Shown piece by piece: positions 44,230-54,501 of a stretch of 64,000 nucleotides of DNA. Below the pieces are notes generated by a model, which saw nothing but the letters and a program-made list of their open reading frames with translations, did no database searches and was not told the DNA's origin. The position numbers were made by a program, and so were the translations under genes. Position 1 is the stretch's first letter, and every line of letters starts with the position of its first letter. This DNA is from an uncultured Jannaschia sp. (lineage in GTDB: Bacteria > Pseudomonadota > Alphaproteobacteria > Rhodobacterales > Rhodobacteraceae). Location: the NCBI RefSeq assembly GCF_947494025.1, contig NZ_CANLTQ010000005.1, positions 1 through 64,000 of the forward strand. Reading direction: 5' to 3'.

Positions 44230-45526
44230 TTGACCCACAACCCTGTCGGCGTGCGGCAGAGCCGCTCCGCGCCGTTTTCCGTCACGAGGACCGGTTCCGT
44301 CATCTCGATCCCCCCGTCGTCGAGCCAGAGGGCGGGCATGAAGTGGAACACCATGCCCGGCTCCAGCACGGTCATGTCGTCCCCGCGGAACGACATCGTC
44401 CGCTCGCCCCAGTCGGGCGGGTAGGACAGGCCAATGGAGTAGCCGCATCGGCTTTCCTTCTCGAAGCCCGCCGCGTTCAGCCAGCCGTTGAAGGCCCGGG
44501 CGACGTCGCCGCAGGTATTGCCGGGGCGGAGCGCCGCGAGCACCGCCTCCTCCGCGCGGCGGAAATGCGCGGCGGGCTCGCCCAGGAACAGGGTGCGGGA
44601 TTGCGGGCAATGGTAACGGCGATGCACGCCGGCGATCTCGAAGAACGTGGCCTCCCCCGGCGCGAGCGGCCGGTCGTCCCAGGTCAGGTGCGGCGTCGTC
44701 GCGTCGAGCCCGGAGGGCGCCATCGGCACGATCGCGGGGTAGTCGCCCCAATGGCCATCCGCCCCTTCGATTCCCGCGCGATAGATCTCGGCGACCAGCG
44801 TGTTCTTCGGCAGGCCGGGTGCCGCCATCTCGCGGATGGCCGCGTGCATCCGCTCCACGATCCGCGCGGCCCGGCGCGGCGCAGATAGACAAGCTCCGCC
44901 GGACTCTTGCGCGCCCGGCACCAGTTCACGAGCCCCGTCGCGTCCCGCAACGCGCCCAGCCTCCCGGCGAGGACGGCATGAGCCTTGGCGGAGAAATAGT
45001 AATTGTCCATCTCCACGCCGATCGTCCCGCCGTTCGCCGCGCGGCGCAGAAAGGGGGCGAGCGTCTTCATCGGATGCGCATCGGGATTCTGGACGTAGAT
45101 GTCGGAATAGCTCTCGATCTGGGTCGTCGCCATCCAGATGGTGCGAAGCGCCCCCGCCGCATCCATGCCGCGTCCCCACCAGACGGGATCCGCGTCCAGC
45201 GAAAGGACGACGCCCTGATGGACGTAGAAAGACCACCCGTCGTAGTCGGTCAGCCAGTTCATGTTCGACGGGTCGGTCACCAGCACCGCCGCCAGTCCCC
45301 ACCGCTCCATCGCCGTTCGCGCCTTGGTCAGGCGGTTCAGGTATTCCGCCGTCGGGAAGTTGGCGTCCTGCAGGGATGTGCCGTCGGGTCGACGCCCCGC
45401 TGGCCGGACGCTTCCGTGATCGGCAGCGACAGCGGCGAAGGGCGTGTCTGACGACGCCTGTCGGCCCTCCGGTCGCGTCCCTGTCCGGGCGACGCTATCA
45501 TCCGGGGCGCCCGGTTCAAGCGCCAC
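44226..45526 (-). pseudogene. Frameshifted ectoine hydrolase gene (doeA-like, M24 family)
   Basis: The N-terminal half lies in one frame (TDPSNMNWLTDYDGWSFYVH, WWGRGMDAAGALRTIWMA, GVEMDNYYFSAKAHAVLAGR, ending near KSPAELVYLRRA). The rest lies in another frame (ARIVERMHAAIREMAAPGLP, GEATFFEIAGVHRRYHCPQS, MVFHFMPALWLDDGGIEMTE). The switch is at about 44870-44885. Together they reconstruct a full ectoine hydrolase, which opens the ectoine ring to N-acetyl-diaminobutyrate. The metal-free M24 fold and gene order doeA-doeB support the identity. No clear start is seen: the ~55 codons after the ATG at 45526 do not look like DoeA. The shift breaks the protein, so ectoine degradation by this locus is unlikely. 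Confidence 0.8.
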
Positions 45527-45532
45527 CGCGGC

Positions 45533-46702
45533 TCAGACGGCGGCGAGGTCGTAGCCGGCGGCGTCGAGCGCGGCGCGGGACACCGGTCCCGAGGCCAGCC
45601 GCCGCCGCGCCTGCATGTGGGTGCGCGCGTCGTTCACCGTTTCGACCGCGGCCAGCCGGTCGCCCGCGAAGCGGAACACCGCGCCGTTCGGGCGCAGGAC
45701 GCTTCCGTCCCCGGGCTCCGCCAGCCCCGCGATCTGCAGCTTGGCATCGGCCTGATCGGACCAGAACCACGGCACCGCGTCATAGGGATCCGTCGCGTCC
45801 TTGGCGAGCCGTTTCGCGATCAGGCGGGCGTGGTCGGTCGCTGCCTGCACGCTTTCCAGCCGGACCGGGCGATCGGTGGCCGGATCGGGAAAGACGGCGC
45901 AATCCCCCAGCGCGCTGATGGCCGGATCGACCGTCAGCATCCGCGCATCCACCACGACGCCGTTGCTGACCGGCAGGCCCGCCTCGGCCGCGAGCTCCGC
46001 GTTCGGCACCACTCCGGTGGCGAGCAGCACGAGATCCGCCTCGATCCGCGCCCCGCTCTGCAGGATCACGGCGTCCGCCGTCACCTCGACGGCCGGGTCG
46101 CCGAGATGGACGTCGTTGCCGAGGTCGCGGTGCAGCGCGAGGAATCGCTCGGACATCTCGGGCGAGACCACGCGCGCCATCAGCCGCGGCGCCGCCTCCG
46201 CGATTGCGACCGCATGGCCGAGCCCGCGCGCGACCGCCGCGAATTCGAGCCCGATGAATCCGCCCCCGATCACCGCGCAGCGCCGTGGCCGGTTGAGAAG
46301 CGCGCGCAGGCGAACCGCGTCCTCGAGCGTTCGAAGGTCGAGCGCGCGTTCGAGGCCGGGGATCGGCGGCCTCAGGTTGCGCGTGCCCGTGGCGAGGATC
46401 AGGTGGTCGTAGGGATAGTCCGACCCGCCAGCATGGACGATGCGCCCGTCGCGGTCGATGCGCTCGACCCGCGTGTCGGGGACGAGCCGGATGTTCTGCG
46501 TATCGAAGAAGACCGCCGGTCGCAGGGCGAGGGCCTCCGCCTCGCCGCCCTTGAGATAGGCCTTGGACAGGGGCGGTCGCTGATAGGGCAGGCCCGGCTC
46601 GGCGCCGATCAGGGTGATCGGGCCGGCATGGCCCTCCTGCCGCAGGCTGATCGCGGCCTGCAATCCGCCCTGCCCGGCGCCGACGATGACGACGGCCGTC
46701 AT
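45533..46702 (-). CDS. FAD-dependent NAD(P)H:ferredoxin reductase-type oxidoreductase
   Basis: A 389-residue flavoprotein: FAD site VVIVGAGQGGLQAAISLR, YQRPPLSKAYLKGG, ATGTRNL, NAD site RCAVIGGGFIGLEFAAVARG, second FAD site ISALGDCAVFPDP. A C-terminal reductase domain follows (PWFWSDQADAKLQIAGL). Such enzymes pass electrons to a [2Fe-2S] ferredoxin serving P450 or Rieske oxygenases; no partner is in the window. The ATG at 46702 begins the FAD motif; upstream codons are unconserved. It is 6 nt from the doeA-like open frame and in the same direction, possibly part of the same former operon. Confidence 0.88.
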   Translation of the reverse strand: MTAVVIVGAGQGGLQAAISLRQEGHAGPITLIGAEPGLPYQRPPLSKAYLKGGEAEALALRPAVFFDTQNIRLVPDTRVERIDRDGRIVHAGGSDYPYDHLILATGTRNLRPPIPGLERALDLRTLEDAVRLRALLNRPRRCAVIGGGFIGLEFAAVARGLGHAVAIAEAAPRLMARVVSPEMSERFLALHRDLGNDVHLGDPAVEVTADAVILQSGARIEADLVLLATGVVPNAELAAEAGLPVSNGVVVDARMLTVDPAISALGDCAVFPDPATDRPVRLESVQAATDHARLIAKRLAKDATDPYDAVPWFWSDQADAKLQIAGLAEPGDGSVLRPNGAVFRFAGDRLAAVETVNDARTHMQARRRLASGPVSRAALDAAGYDLAAV

Positions 46703-47003
46703 GCCCCGGCCCCGCCCTGCCGCCGGACCATTCCCGAACCGCGATGCGCTTTCCCGACCATCGAACTGCCCCCCTTCGGCGAAACCGGATGGGGTCTGAA
46801 ACAGCATGCCGCCTGCCGCAAGGCAACCGGCACCCGGCCCTTGCCGCCCCGGGTTCGAATCGAGCGCGGGACACAGGGGGGCGACAAAAGCGTCGAAGGG
46901 CCTTTACGGTCGCCGGGGAGCATACGATCCTCCGCCGCTGCCTGCCCGGAAGCGAACCGGGCCGCGCGGACGGAGCGACGATGCAACAACAGGGAGGACG
47001 ACC
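46703..47003. other. Divergent intergenic region (~300 bp)
   Basis: Lies between the leftward reductase and the rightward sugar-type importer and should hold both promoters. A bulged inverted repeat around 46818-46846 (GGCAACCGG against CCGGCCCTTGCC) is the only evident structure. AGGGAGG at 46991-46997 is the ribosome site of the binding protein. No gene is recognised. Confidence 0.5.
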
Positions 47004-48293
47004 ATGACCGAAACGAAACTGACCTGCGTCGCGGCGATGGCGCTGGCCGGACTCGGCACGGCCGCATCGGCGCAGGACGCCACGGAATTGCGCATGATGT
47101 GGTATTCCGACGGGATCGAAGGGGAGATCATGGCGGATCTGCTCGAGCGATTCGAAGCGGAGCATCCCGGGATCGACGTGGTTCTCGACAACGTCGCCTA
47201 TCAGGTAACGCAGGAGCAGTTGCCCATCCAGCTCGCCTCCGGGCAGGGTCCGGACATCGCGCGCGTCGCGTCGAACCTGAAGAGCGACAGCGAGCACTGG
47301 CTCGACCTGCGCCCCTATCTCTCGGACGAGGAGACCGCCTACTGGGAGGAGAACTTCGGCGCGCGCTTCGACTGGATGCGGCCCGACGGCTCCGACGCGA
47401 TCCCGGGCTTCCTGACCCAGCTCACACTGACGGGCGGCTTCGCCAACGCCACCCTCTTCGAGCAGGCGGGCGTCGAGTTGCCCGGCCCGGACGCGACTTG
47501 GGACGACTGGATCGAGGCGTCCCGGGCCGTGGCCGAGGATCAGGGCCTGCCCGCCGCCTTCGCGATCGACCGCTCCGGGCACCGCATCTCCGGGCCGAAC
47601 GCCTCGTTCGGGGCCGACTACATCGCCGAGGACGGGTCCCCCGCGCCGGTCGACGCGGCAACGCTCGAATTCGCCGGCCGCCTCGTGAGCTGGGCGGAGG
47701 ACGGAACGATGCTGCCCGATACCTGGGTGTCGGCGGCCGGCACCACCTATCGCGACGCGCGGGAGAGCTTCGTCAACGCGCAGGTGCCGTTCTGGTATTC
47801 GGGTTCGTGGCAGGTCGCCTTCCTGTCGGAATCGATCGGCGACGCCTTCGACTGGGTGGCCGTCGGCTCGCCCTGCGGGCCCGAGGGCTGCTCCGGCCTC
47901 GCTGGCGGCGCCGGGCTGGTGGCGGTGAAGTACACCGACCACCCCGAAGAGGTCGCGACGCTGATGGACTGGCTCGCCGGCGAGGAGATCGTCCGCGAAT
48001 TCTCCAAGCGGACGCTGTTCCTGCCGGCCCATGCCGGCATCGTCGAGGCCGGGGGGCTCGATTTCGCCTCCGAGGATCCCCTCGTGCCGCCCGCGCTCGA
48101 CCGCTTCGTTGAGGCCTCGGGCGAGACCCTGCCCCTGGCCGACGCGCTTCCCGCATGGGAATGGGCGGGCATCTATTACGGCGCCCTCGTCGCACGCATC
48201 AGTCAGGTGATGGCGGACGAGATCTCGATGGAACAGGCGCGGGAACTGATGGATCGGGACATCGCCGACGCTGTCGAGAACGCGTCGCAATAG
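47004..48293 (+). CDS. Sugar-type ABC transporter substrate-binding protein (SBP family 1)
   Basis: A 429-residue periplasmic protein with a signal peptide (~1-23, ending TAASAQ). ADLLERFEAEHPGIDVVLDN and TQEQLPIQLASGQGPDIARV are the family 1 hallmarks of UgpB/MalE-like proteins; FWYSGSWQVAFLSESIG and LAGGAGLVAVKYTDHPEEVA also fit. AGGGAGG sits 6 nt upstream of the ATG. It heads a binding protein/permease/permease/ATPase operon. A carbohydrate or polyol substrate is inferred from family only. Confidence 0.93.
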   Translation: MTETKLTCVAAMALAGLGTAASAQDATELRMMWYSDGIEGEIMADLLERFEAEHPGIDVVLDNVAYQVTQEQLPIQLASGQGPDIARVASNLKSDSEHWLDLRPYLSDEETAYWEENFGARFDWMRPDGSDAIPGFLTQLTLTGGFANATLFEQAGVELPGPDATWDDWIEASRAVAEDQGLPAAFAIDRSGHRISGPNASFGADYIAEDGSPAPVDAATLEFAGRLVSWAEDGTMLPDTWVSAAGTTYRDARESFVNAQVPFWYSGSWQVAFLSESIGDAFDWVAVGSPCGPEGCSGLAGGAGLVAVKYTDHPEEVATLMDWLAGEEIVREFSKRTLFLPAHAGIVEAGGLDFASEDPLVPPALDRFVEASGETLPLADALPAWEWAGIYYGALVARISQVMADEISMEQARELMDRDIADAVENASQ

Positions 48294-48301
48294 TCCCGCG
48301 C

Positions 48302-49312
48302 ATGGCCGCCCTCCCCGCAAAGCTCGGCGTCGTCGTCACGGCGCCGCTCGTCCTTCTCGCCCGCGCCGTCGATCCCCCGCTCCGGTGGTGGCAGCGCATG
48401 GCGGGACAGGGCGGGATGGCGGCCGTGTTCCTGCTGCCGAACCTCGCCATCTTCGGCGTCTTCGTGCTGTTCCCGCTCGCGCTGAACTTCGTTTATTCGA
48501 CCACGGCGGGCACCGACATCCTCCTTCAGGGGCGCAGCTTCGTGGGAGGCGCGCAATACGCGCGACTGCTCGAATGCCGGGACTACCTGGACCCGCTCAC
48601 CTGCCGGGAGGACACGTTCTGGACGGCGGCGGCCAACACCCTCGTCTTCGTCGTCCTCCAGGTCACGATGATGGTGGTCGTCTCCACGATCACCGCGCTG
48701 ATCCTGAACCGCGAGATCCGCGCTCGCGGCTTCTTCCGCGCGGTGTTCTTCTTTCCGGTCCTGCTTTCGCCCGTGGTCGTGGGCCTGATCTGGCGCTGGA
48801 TCCTCCAGCGGCAGGGCCTTCTGAACCTCGTCATGGTCTCGCTCGGCCTGGAACCGGAGGTCTGGCTCAACGACCGGACCTATGCCTTCGCCGCCACGAT
48901 CGGCGTATCGGTCTGGGCGCATATGGGCTTCTACACGCTGATCCTGCTCGCGGGGCTGCAGGCCATTCCGAAGGATCTCTACGAGGCGGCCGAAATGGAC
49001 GGCACGCGGCCCGCGCGTGTCTTCTGGCGCATCACCCTGCCGCTTCTGGGGCCGAACCTCGCCGTCGTCCTCGTCCTGGCCCTCATCCGCGGGGTGCAGA
49101 TCTTCGACGAGGTCTACGTGCTGACCGGCGGCGGGCCGGGCACCTCGACGCTCTATCTGACGCAATACATCTACGAGGTCGGCTTCGCCTCGGTCCTGCG
49201 CAACCCGGGACTGGCCGCGGCCGCCTCGATCCTCATGGGACTTGTCCTCGTGGTCCTGACGCTGTGCCAGCTCTGGCTGTCGCGGCGGGGCGAGGCGAAA
49301 GGCGCGAAATGA
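48302..49312 (+). CDS. Sugar-type ABC transporter permease (MalF/UgpA-like)
   Basis: A 336-residue permease: [20 protein letters not shown] in TM1, [19 protein letters not shown], and the EAA loop [40 protein letters not shown] is the MalF/UgpA signature. The ATG at 48302 is 8 nt after the binding-protein stop; the stop overlaps the next permease (ATGA). Confidence 0.94.
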   Translation: MAALPAKLGVVVTAPLVLLARAVDPPLRWWQRMAGQGGMAAVFLLPNLAIFGVFVLFPLALNFVYSTTAGTDILLQGRSFVGGAQYARLLECRDYLDPLTCREDTFWTAAANTLVFVVLQVTMMVVVSTITALILNREIRARGFFRAVFFFPVLLSPVVVGLIWRWILQRQGLLNLVMVSLGLEPEVWLNDRTYAFAATIGVSVWAHMGFYTLILLAGLQAIPKDLYEAAEMDGTRPARVFWRITLPLLGPNLAVVLVLALIRGVQIFDEVYVLTGGGPGTSTLYLTQYIYEVGFASVLRNPGLAAAASILMGLVLVVLTLCQLWLSRRGEAKGAK

Positions 49313-50364
49313 GGCGTGTCGTCTCCTTCCTCGCGCGCCGCCGCGGCCATGGCGGGCGCTGGCACTGGACCGATGCGGTGACGTGGCTCTGGCTTGTGGG
49401 CGGAACGGTGCTGATGTTCGGGCCCGCGCTCTGGCTCGTCGCCTCCTCCTTCAAGGGCCCGGCCCAACTCGCCGAATTCCCGCCGACGCTCCTGCCCTAC
49501 GAGCAGATCGTCGTGCAGGTGGAGGGCCACGACGCGCCGCTGCCGCTCTACGAGGTGGCCGGACCCCACGGCACGACCCGGCAGCTGGCCGAGATCCGCC
49601 GCATCGGCACGAACGCGCAGATGGTCGATCCGACCGACCCGGACACGCGCCTGAACGTCGACATCGCCGCGCGCACCCCCATCCGCGAGATCGGGCTCGC
49701 GCTCGACAACTATGTCCAGCCGCTCGTCGCCAACGACTTCCTGCGGTTCCTGTGGAACTCGGTCTTCGTCACGGTGATGGCCACGCTCATCACCCTGCTG
49801 ACGAACTCGATGGCCGCCTTCGCGCTGTCGAAATACCGCTTCCGCGGCCGCGACGCGGTGATGCTCCTGATCGTCGCGACGCTGATGGTGCCGCTCTCGG
49901 TCATCCTCGTGCCGCTCTATTCGGTGGTGAACGCGACCGGCCTTCTCGACTCGCTCTGGGGCGTGATCCTGCCCACCGTGGCGACGCCGACCGGTGTGTT
50001 CCTGCTGCGTCAGTACATGCTGACCATCCCCGACGAGCTTCTCGAGGCCGCTCGGATGGACCATGCCTCCGAATGGCAGATCTACTGGCGGATCGTGCTG
50101 CCACTCGCCGCCCCCGCGCTCGCCGTACTCGCCATCTTCTCGGTCGTGTGGCGCTGGAACGACTTCCTATGGCCGCTGATCGTGCTGTCCCGGCGGGAGA
50201 CCTACACGTTGCAGGTCGGGCTCAACACCTATGCGGGGGAACTCAACGTGCAGTGGCATTACATCCTCGCCATGACCGTCGTGACGATGATCCCGGTGGT
50301 GCTCGTCTTCGTCTTCCTGCAGCGGTTCATCACGACCGGCATCGCCGGCGCCGGGATCAAGTAA
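49309..50364 (+). CDS. Sugar-type ABC transporter permease (MalG/UgpE-like)
   Basis: A 351-residue permease: [40 protein letters not shown], and the EAA loop [40 protein letters not shown] matches MalG/UgpE. About 80 residues (~50-130) between TM1 and TM2 form an extra periplasmic loop ([18 protein letters not shown]), longer than in E. coli homologues. Partner of the 48302-49312 permease. Confidence 0.94.
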   Translation: MRRVVSFLARRRGHGGRWHWTDAVTWLWLVGGTVLMFGPALWLVASSFKGPAQLAEFPPTLLPYEQIVVQVEGHDAPLPLYEVAGPHGTTRQLAEIRRIGTNAQMVDPTDPDTRLNVDIAARTPIREIGLALDNYVQPLVANDFLRFLWNSVFVTVMATLITLLTNSMAAFALSKYRFRGRDAVMLLIVATLMVPLSVILVPLYSVVNATGLLDSLWGVILPTVATPTGVFLLRQYMLTIPDELLEAARMDHASEWQIYWRIVLPLAAPALAVLAIFSVVWRWNDFLWPLIVLSRRETYTLQVGLNTYAGELNVQWHYILAMTVVTMIPVVLVFVFLQRFITTGIAGAGIK

Positions 50365-50372
50365 GGGACCAC

Positions 50373-51428
50373 ATGGGTCGCATCACGCTCAACGATATCC
50401 GCAAGCGCTTCGGCACGACCGAGGTCATCCACGGCGTCGACCTCGAGGTGGGAGAGGGCGAGCTCGTCGTCTTCGTCGGGCCCTCGGGCTGCGGCAAATC
50501 TACGCTGCTACGCCTCATCGCAGGGCTCGACCAGCCGACATCCGGCACGATCGAGATCGACGGACGCGACGTGACCCGGGTTTCGGCGGCCGACCGTGGC
50601 CTCGCCATGGTGTTCCAGTCCTACGCGCTCTACCCCCACATGACGGTGCAGCAGAACCTGTCCTTCGGGTTGCAGAACACGAAGATGGCCCGGGACGAGG
50701 TCGGGCGCCGCGTGTCCGAGGCCGCGCGGATGCTGGAGATCGAGCCGCTGCTCGAACGCCGCCCGACGCAGCTTTCGGGCGGACAGCGCCAGCGCGTCGC
50801 CATCGGCCGCGCCATCGTGCGCGAGCCGGCGGCGTTCCTGCTCGACGAGCCGCTCTCCAACCTCGACGCGGAGCTTCGGGTGACGATGCGCGCCGAGCTC
50901 GCGCAGCTGCACGACCGGCTGACGACCACCATGATCTACGTCACCCACGATCAGGTAGAGGCGATGACGCTCGCCGACCGGATCGTCGTTCTGCGCCATG
51001 GCCGGATCGAGCAGGTCGCCACCCCGCTCGACCTTTTCAACCGGCCGGCCAACCTGTTCGTCGCGGGCTTCATCGGCGCGCCGAACATGAACCTCTTCAC
51101 CGCGACCGCGCAGGACGGGCAAGCGGCGCTGCCCGGCGGCCTCGCCGTTCCGGTGCCGCGGAACGGGCCCTGCACCATCGGCATCCGCCCCCAGCACCTG
51201 CATCCCGCCGAAGCGGATGCGTCGGCACTCGAAGGTCGCGTGACGCTGGTCGAGGCGCTCGGCACGGAAACGGTCGTTCATTTCCGCACCGCCGACGGCA
51301 CCGACGTCATCACCGTCATGGCCGGTCAGCCGGGCATCCGCCTCGGCGACACGATCCGGCTGGCGCCCGATCCGGGCCAGATCCACCTGTTCGACGCCGA
51401 CGGGGATCGGATGGACAACAACGTCTGA
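50373..51428 (+). CDS. Sugar-type ABC transporter ATPase (MalK/UgpC-like)
   Basis: A 351-residue ATPase: [20 protein letters not shown], Walker [17 protein letters not shown]-loop [16 protein letters not shown], signature [16 protein letters not shown], Walker [17 protein letters not shown] and switch His [12 protein letters not shown]-terminal OB-type domain follows, with [11 protein letters not shown]. MalK-type ATPases may energise several permeases. Last gene of the operon, 28 nt from the convergent coiled-coil gene. Confidence 0.94.
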   Translation: MGRITLNDIRKRFGTTEVIHGVDLEVGEGELVVFVGPSGCGKSTLLRLIAGLDQPTSGTIEIDGRDVTRVSAADRGLAMVFQSYALYPHMTVQQNLSFGLQNTKMARDEVGRRVSEAARMLEIEPLLERRPTQLSGGQRQRVAIGRAIVREPAAFLLDEPLSNLDAELRVTMRAELAQLHDRLTTTMIYVTHDQVEAMTLADRIVVLRHGRIEQVATPLDLFNRPANLFVAGFIGAPNMNLFTATAQDGQAALPGGLAVPVPRNGPCTIGIRPQHLHPAEADASALEGRVTLVEALGTETVVHFRTADGTDVITVMAGQPGIRLGDTIRLAPDPGQIHLFDADGDRMDNNV

Positions 51429-51432
51429 GCCA

Positions 51433-51453
51433 CCCGCCCTCCCGTGGAAGGCG
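51433..51453. terminator. Possible bidirectional terminator hairpin
   Basis: Between two convergent stops, CACCCGCC and GGCGGTG form a bulged GC stem around a ~11-nt loop. No T-run follows on either side, so assignment rests on position and pairing only. Confidence 0.3.
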
Positions 51454-51456
51454 GTG

Positions 51457-52629
51457 CTATTGTCGGTCGAACGCCCGGCCCGAAAGCGTCTGGCAATCCT
51501 CGGACCCGTCCGGCGTGTCGAGGCGGAACCCCGTCGGTTCGAACACGATGGCGCAGGTCATCGGAAACGCGAAGCCTTCGGCCGGCGACGCGACCTCGCT
51601 CAGGGTCAGCATGTCGTTCTCATAGCCATATCGTCCGGCCATTCCGGCGCCGCCCTCAGGCGTCATGGTGAATCCGCCCTCCGCATCGAACGTCGCGGCG
51701 ATCCCGTCGGCCGTGTAATTCCCCGGCGTGAGGCCGACGGCACGTCGGTCGGTGATCGCGGCCCCCTGCTCCTGCAGTTCGGAGATGCGGCGTTCCATCT
51801 CCTGCAGGTCGTCCGAGCGCGTCGACAGGGTCTGCGACAGATCCGTCACCTCCTGCTGGAGCGCATCCCTCTGGGCTTGTGCCGCGGCGGTGTCGCCGGC
51901 GAGTTCCTCGCGACGCTCGGCGAGTTCGGCCACGGCGGCTTCGAGACCGCTGCGCTCCTCGGCGATTGCGTTCAGCTCGGACCGCGCACGGTCCAGTTCC
52001 GCGCGCAGCGACGCTTCGGCGTCGCGCGCTTCCTGCACCTCCGCTTCGGATTGCGCCGCCTGCTCGGAAAGATCCGCCGCCTCGGCGGTCAGCTCCGCGA
52101 CGTTTTCCTGCAACGTCGCTTCCTGCGCGCGGGCTTCCTCCAGCCGGGCCCCGACCGTGGCCAGCTCTTTCGTCCGCTCGGCGACGTTCTGCTCGGCCTC
52201 AGCGATCAGCCGGTCCTGATTTGCCAGACGCTCGTCGATCGGCGCGATTTCGGTGCGGATCCGCTCCAGCCGCGCCTGCTCCTCCGGCAGTGCCCCGCGC
52301 ACCTCCTCGAGCTCCGCGGTCCGGGCAGATAACTCTTCCGTCGTGGCCTGCAACTCCTCGCCGGTCTGCGACAGGTCGTTGCGAGCGGTGGCCAGATTGC
52401 CTTCGATCTCCTCCAGCGCGCCGCCGGCCGCCTCGAGGCTTTCGAGCTGCTGGGCGACCTGCAATTGCCCTTCCTCCGCGATGCGCAGCTCGTCCTCGAG
52501 CTCCGTGCGCATCTCGGCGCGCGAGATCAGCAGGAAAATCACCGCGATCCAGCCGAGCGCTGCGGCGAAAAGAAGGATGAAGGTGATCGGACGTCGCAAT
52601 TCGCGCCGAATGTTCGATGTCGTGGCCAC
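51457..52629 (-). CDS. Membrane-anchored coiled-coil protein of unknown function
   Basis: A ~390-residue protein. One N-terminal transmembrane helix (~15-37, ITFILLFAAALGWIAVIFLL) is followed by a ~250-residue heptad-rich coiled coil (~38-292) dominated by Glu, Ala, Leu, Arg and Gln. A small C-terminal globular domain (~300-390) follows, starting GLTPGNYTADGIAATFDAEG and containing two cysteines. The first helix probably orients the coiled coil to the periplasm, but this is inferred. A GTG at 52629, six nt after GGGGGA, is preferred to the ATG at 52635, which would abut that site. No family recognised; an envelope scaffold is possible. Confidence 0.75.
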   Translation of the reverse strand: MATTSNIRRELRRPITFILLFAAALGWIAVIFLLISRAEMRTELEDELRIAEEGQLQVAQQLESLEAAGGALEEIEGNLATARNDLSQTGEELQATTEELSARTAELEEVRGALPEEQARLERIRTEIAPIDERLANQDRLIAEAEQNVAERTKELATVGARLEEARAQEATLQENVAELTAEAADLSEQAAQSEAEVQEARDAEASLRAELDRARSELNAIAEERSGLEAAVAELAERREELAGDTAAAQAQRDALQQEVTDLSQTLSTRSDDLQEMERRISELQEQGAAITDRRAVGLTPGNYTADGIAATFDAEGGFTMTPEGGAGMAGRYGYENDMLTLSEVASPAEGFAFPMTCAIVFEPTGFRLDTPDGSEDCQTLSGRAFDRQ

Positions 52630-52795
52630 TGGCATTCCCCCGGGTTCAACGAGAATAATTCGCGACCGGGGCGCGGGTTCCGTTGATCCGACCCCGCACC
52701 TCCCTGTCCAGACGTTCCGCGGTTGCGCCCGGCGGCGTGCCGAGGCCGGTTTGCGGGCCCGGCGCGCGCCGGACCCGTTCGGGGCGTGGCGTCCC

Positions 52796-54295
52796 CTACC
52801 CCATCGTCGGCATGACGAATTCCGGGTCGGTGCGCACGCCGGTGGGCCAGCGCGTGGTGATGGTCTTGAGCCGGGTGTAGAAGCGCACGCCCTCGGGGCC
52901 ATGCATGTGGTGGTCGCCGAAGAGCGACTGCTTCCAGCCGCCGAACGAGTGGAACGCCATCGGTACCGGGATCGGGACGTTGACGCCGACCATGCCGACC
53001 TCGACGTCATGCGCGAAGGTGCGCGCCGCGTCGCCGTCGCGGGTGAACAACGCGACACCGTTGGCATAATCGTGCCGGTCGATCAGCTCGACCGCCTGGG
53101 CGTAGTCCTTCCGGCGCACGATCGACAGGACGGGGCCGAAAATCTCCTCGCGCCAGATCGTCATGTCGGGGGTGACGTTGTCGATCAGCGTCGGCCCGAC
53201 GAAGTAGCCGTCCTCATAGCCCTGCGGCGCCTTGAAGCCGCGGCCGTCGACGACGATCTTCGCGCCCTCGGCCTCGCCCTTGTCGATCAGGCCGAGGATC
53301 TTCTCCCGCGCCGCCTTGGTCACCACCGGCCCCATGTCGGAGGCGCGGTCCGCGGCCGGCCCCACCTTCAGCGCCTCGATCTTCGGCACCAGCCGCTCGA
53401 TCAGGGCGTCCGCCACCTGGTCGGTCACCGGCACCGCGACCGAGATCGCCATGCAGCGCTCGCCCGCCGAGCCGTAGGCCGCGCCCATCAGCGCGTTCGC
53501 CGCCATGTCGAGATCGGCGTCGGGCAGGATCACCATGTGGTTCTTGGCCCCGCCCAGCGCCTGCACGCGCTTGCCGGCCTTGGTCCCCGTCTCGTAGATG
53601 TAGCGCGCGATCGGCGTGGAGCCGACGAAGCTCACCGCCTTCACGTCCTGGTGTTCCAGAAGCGCATCCACCGCCGTCTTGTCGCCCTGCACGACGTTGA
53701 AGACGCCTGCCGGAAGCCCCGCCTCGGTCAGCCAGTCGGCGATCAGGAGCGAGGCGGAGGGGTCGCGCTCGCTGGGCTTCAGCACGAAGGTGTTGCCCAC
53801 GGCCAGCGCGACCGGGAACATCCACATCGGCACCATCGCCGGGAAGTTGAACGGCGTGATCCCGGCGACCACGCCGAGGGGCTGGCGCAGCGAGTGGCTG
53901 TCGACGCCCGTGCCGACGTTCTCGGTGATCTCGCCCTTCAGGAGGTTCGGCGCGCCCACCGCGAACTCCACCACCTCGAGCCCGCGCGTGACCTCGCCCA
54001 CGGCGTCGTCGTGGGTCTTGCCGTGCTCGGCGGAGATCGCCTCGGCAAGCTGGTCCATGCGGTCCCACAGGATCGTCTTGAACCGGTCGAGGATGCGCGC
54101 GCGGCGCAGCGCGGGGGTGCGCGACCAGTCGGACCAGGCGGCCTTCGCCGCAGCGACCGCACGGTCCACCTCCTCCGGCGAGGCCAGCGCGACCGTGCTG
54201 GCGCTTTCGCCGGTGGCGGGGTCGTAGACCGGCTGGCTGCGGCCGGACGAGCCGGGCGTGCGGGTGCCGTCGATGTAGTGGGCGATCTCTGTCAT
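52796..54295 (-). CDS. mmsA: CoA-acylating methylmalonate-semialdehyde dehydrogenase
   Basis: A 499-residue aldehyde dehydrogenase that converts methylmalonate or malonate semialdehyde to propionyl- or acetyl-CoA in valine, beta-alanine and inositol breakdown. Hallmarks are [48 protein letters not shown], the catalytic-Cys segment [13 protein letters not shown] and the C-terminal [20 protein letters not shown] with [12 protein letters not shown]. The ATG at 54295 has GGAGGAG 6 nt upstream. It stands alone, divergent from the oxidase operon. Confidence 0.95.
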   Translation of the reverse strand: MTEIAHYIDGTRTPGSSGRSQPVYDPATGESASTVALASPEEVDRAVAAAKAAWSDWSRTPALRRARILDRFKTILWDRMDQLAEAISAEHGKTHDDAVGEVTRGLEVVEFAVGAPNLLKGEITENVGTGVDSHSLRQPLGVVAGITPFNFPAMVPMWMFPVALAVGNTFVLKPSERDPSASLLIADWLTEAGLPAGVFNVVQGDKTAVDALLEHQDVKAVSFVGSTPIARYIYETGTKAGKRVQALGGAKNHMVILPDADLDMAANALMGAAYGSAGERCMAISVAVPVTDQVADALIERLVPKIEALKVGPAADRASDMGPVVTKAAREKILGLIDKGEAEGAKIVVDGRGFKAPQGYEDGYFVGPTLIDNVTPDMTIWREEIFGPVLSIVRRKDYAQAVELIDRHDYANGVALFTRDGDAARTFAHDVEVGMVGVNVPIPVPMAFHSFGGWKQSLFGDHHMHGPEGVRFYTRLKTITTRWPTGVRTDPEFVMPTMG

Positions 54296-54501
54296 TGTAT
54301 GCTCCTCCAGTGCGTCGTCCCTCTGTTGCATGACCGAAACGGCTTATGAAGCGTCACGAGCGACGAACCGGAGCCGAACCCTCCGCCGGGCCGGCGCGAC
54401 CCTGCCGAACCGGGCCATCGCCGCCGCCCTCCGGCCGGGATGCGGTGCCCTGACGCTGCGGCTGACGAAATGCGTCCCCGCTCTTGCGCGGCCCGGCCGG
54501 A

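Noticed and set aside
46845-46875. GGGTTCGAATC resembling a tRNA T-loop
   Set aside because: The flanking bases cannot form the 5-bp T stem and no acceptor or anticodon arm is found around it.
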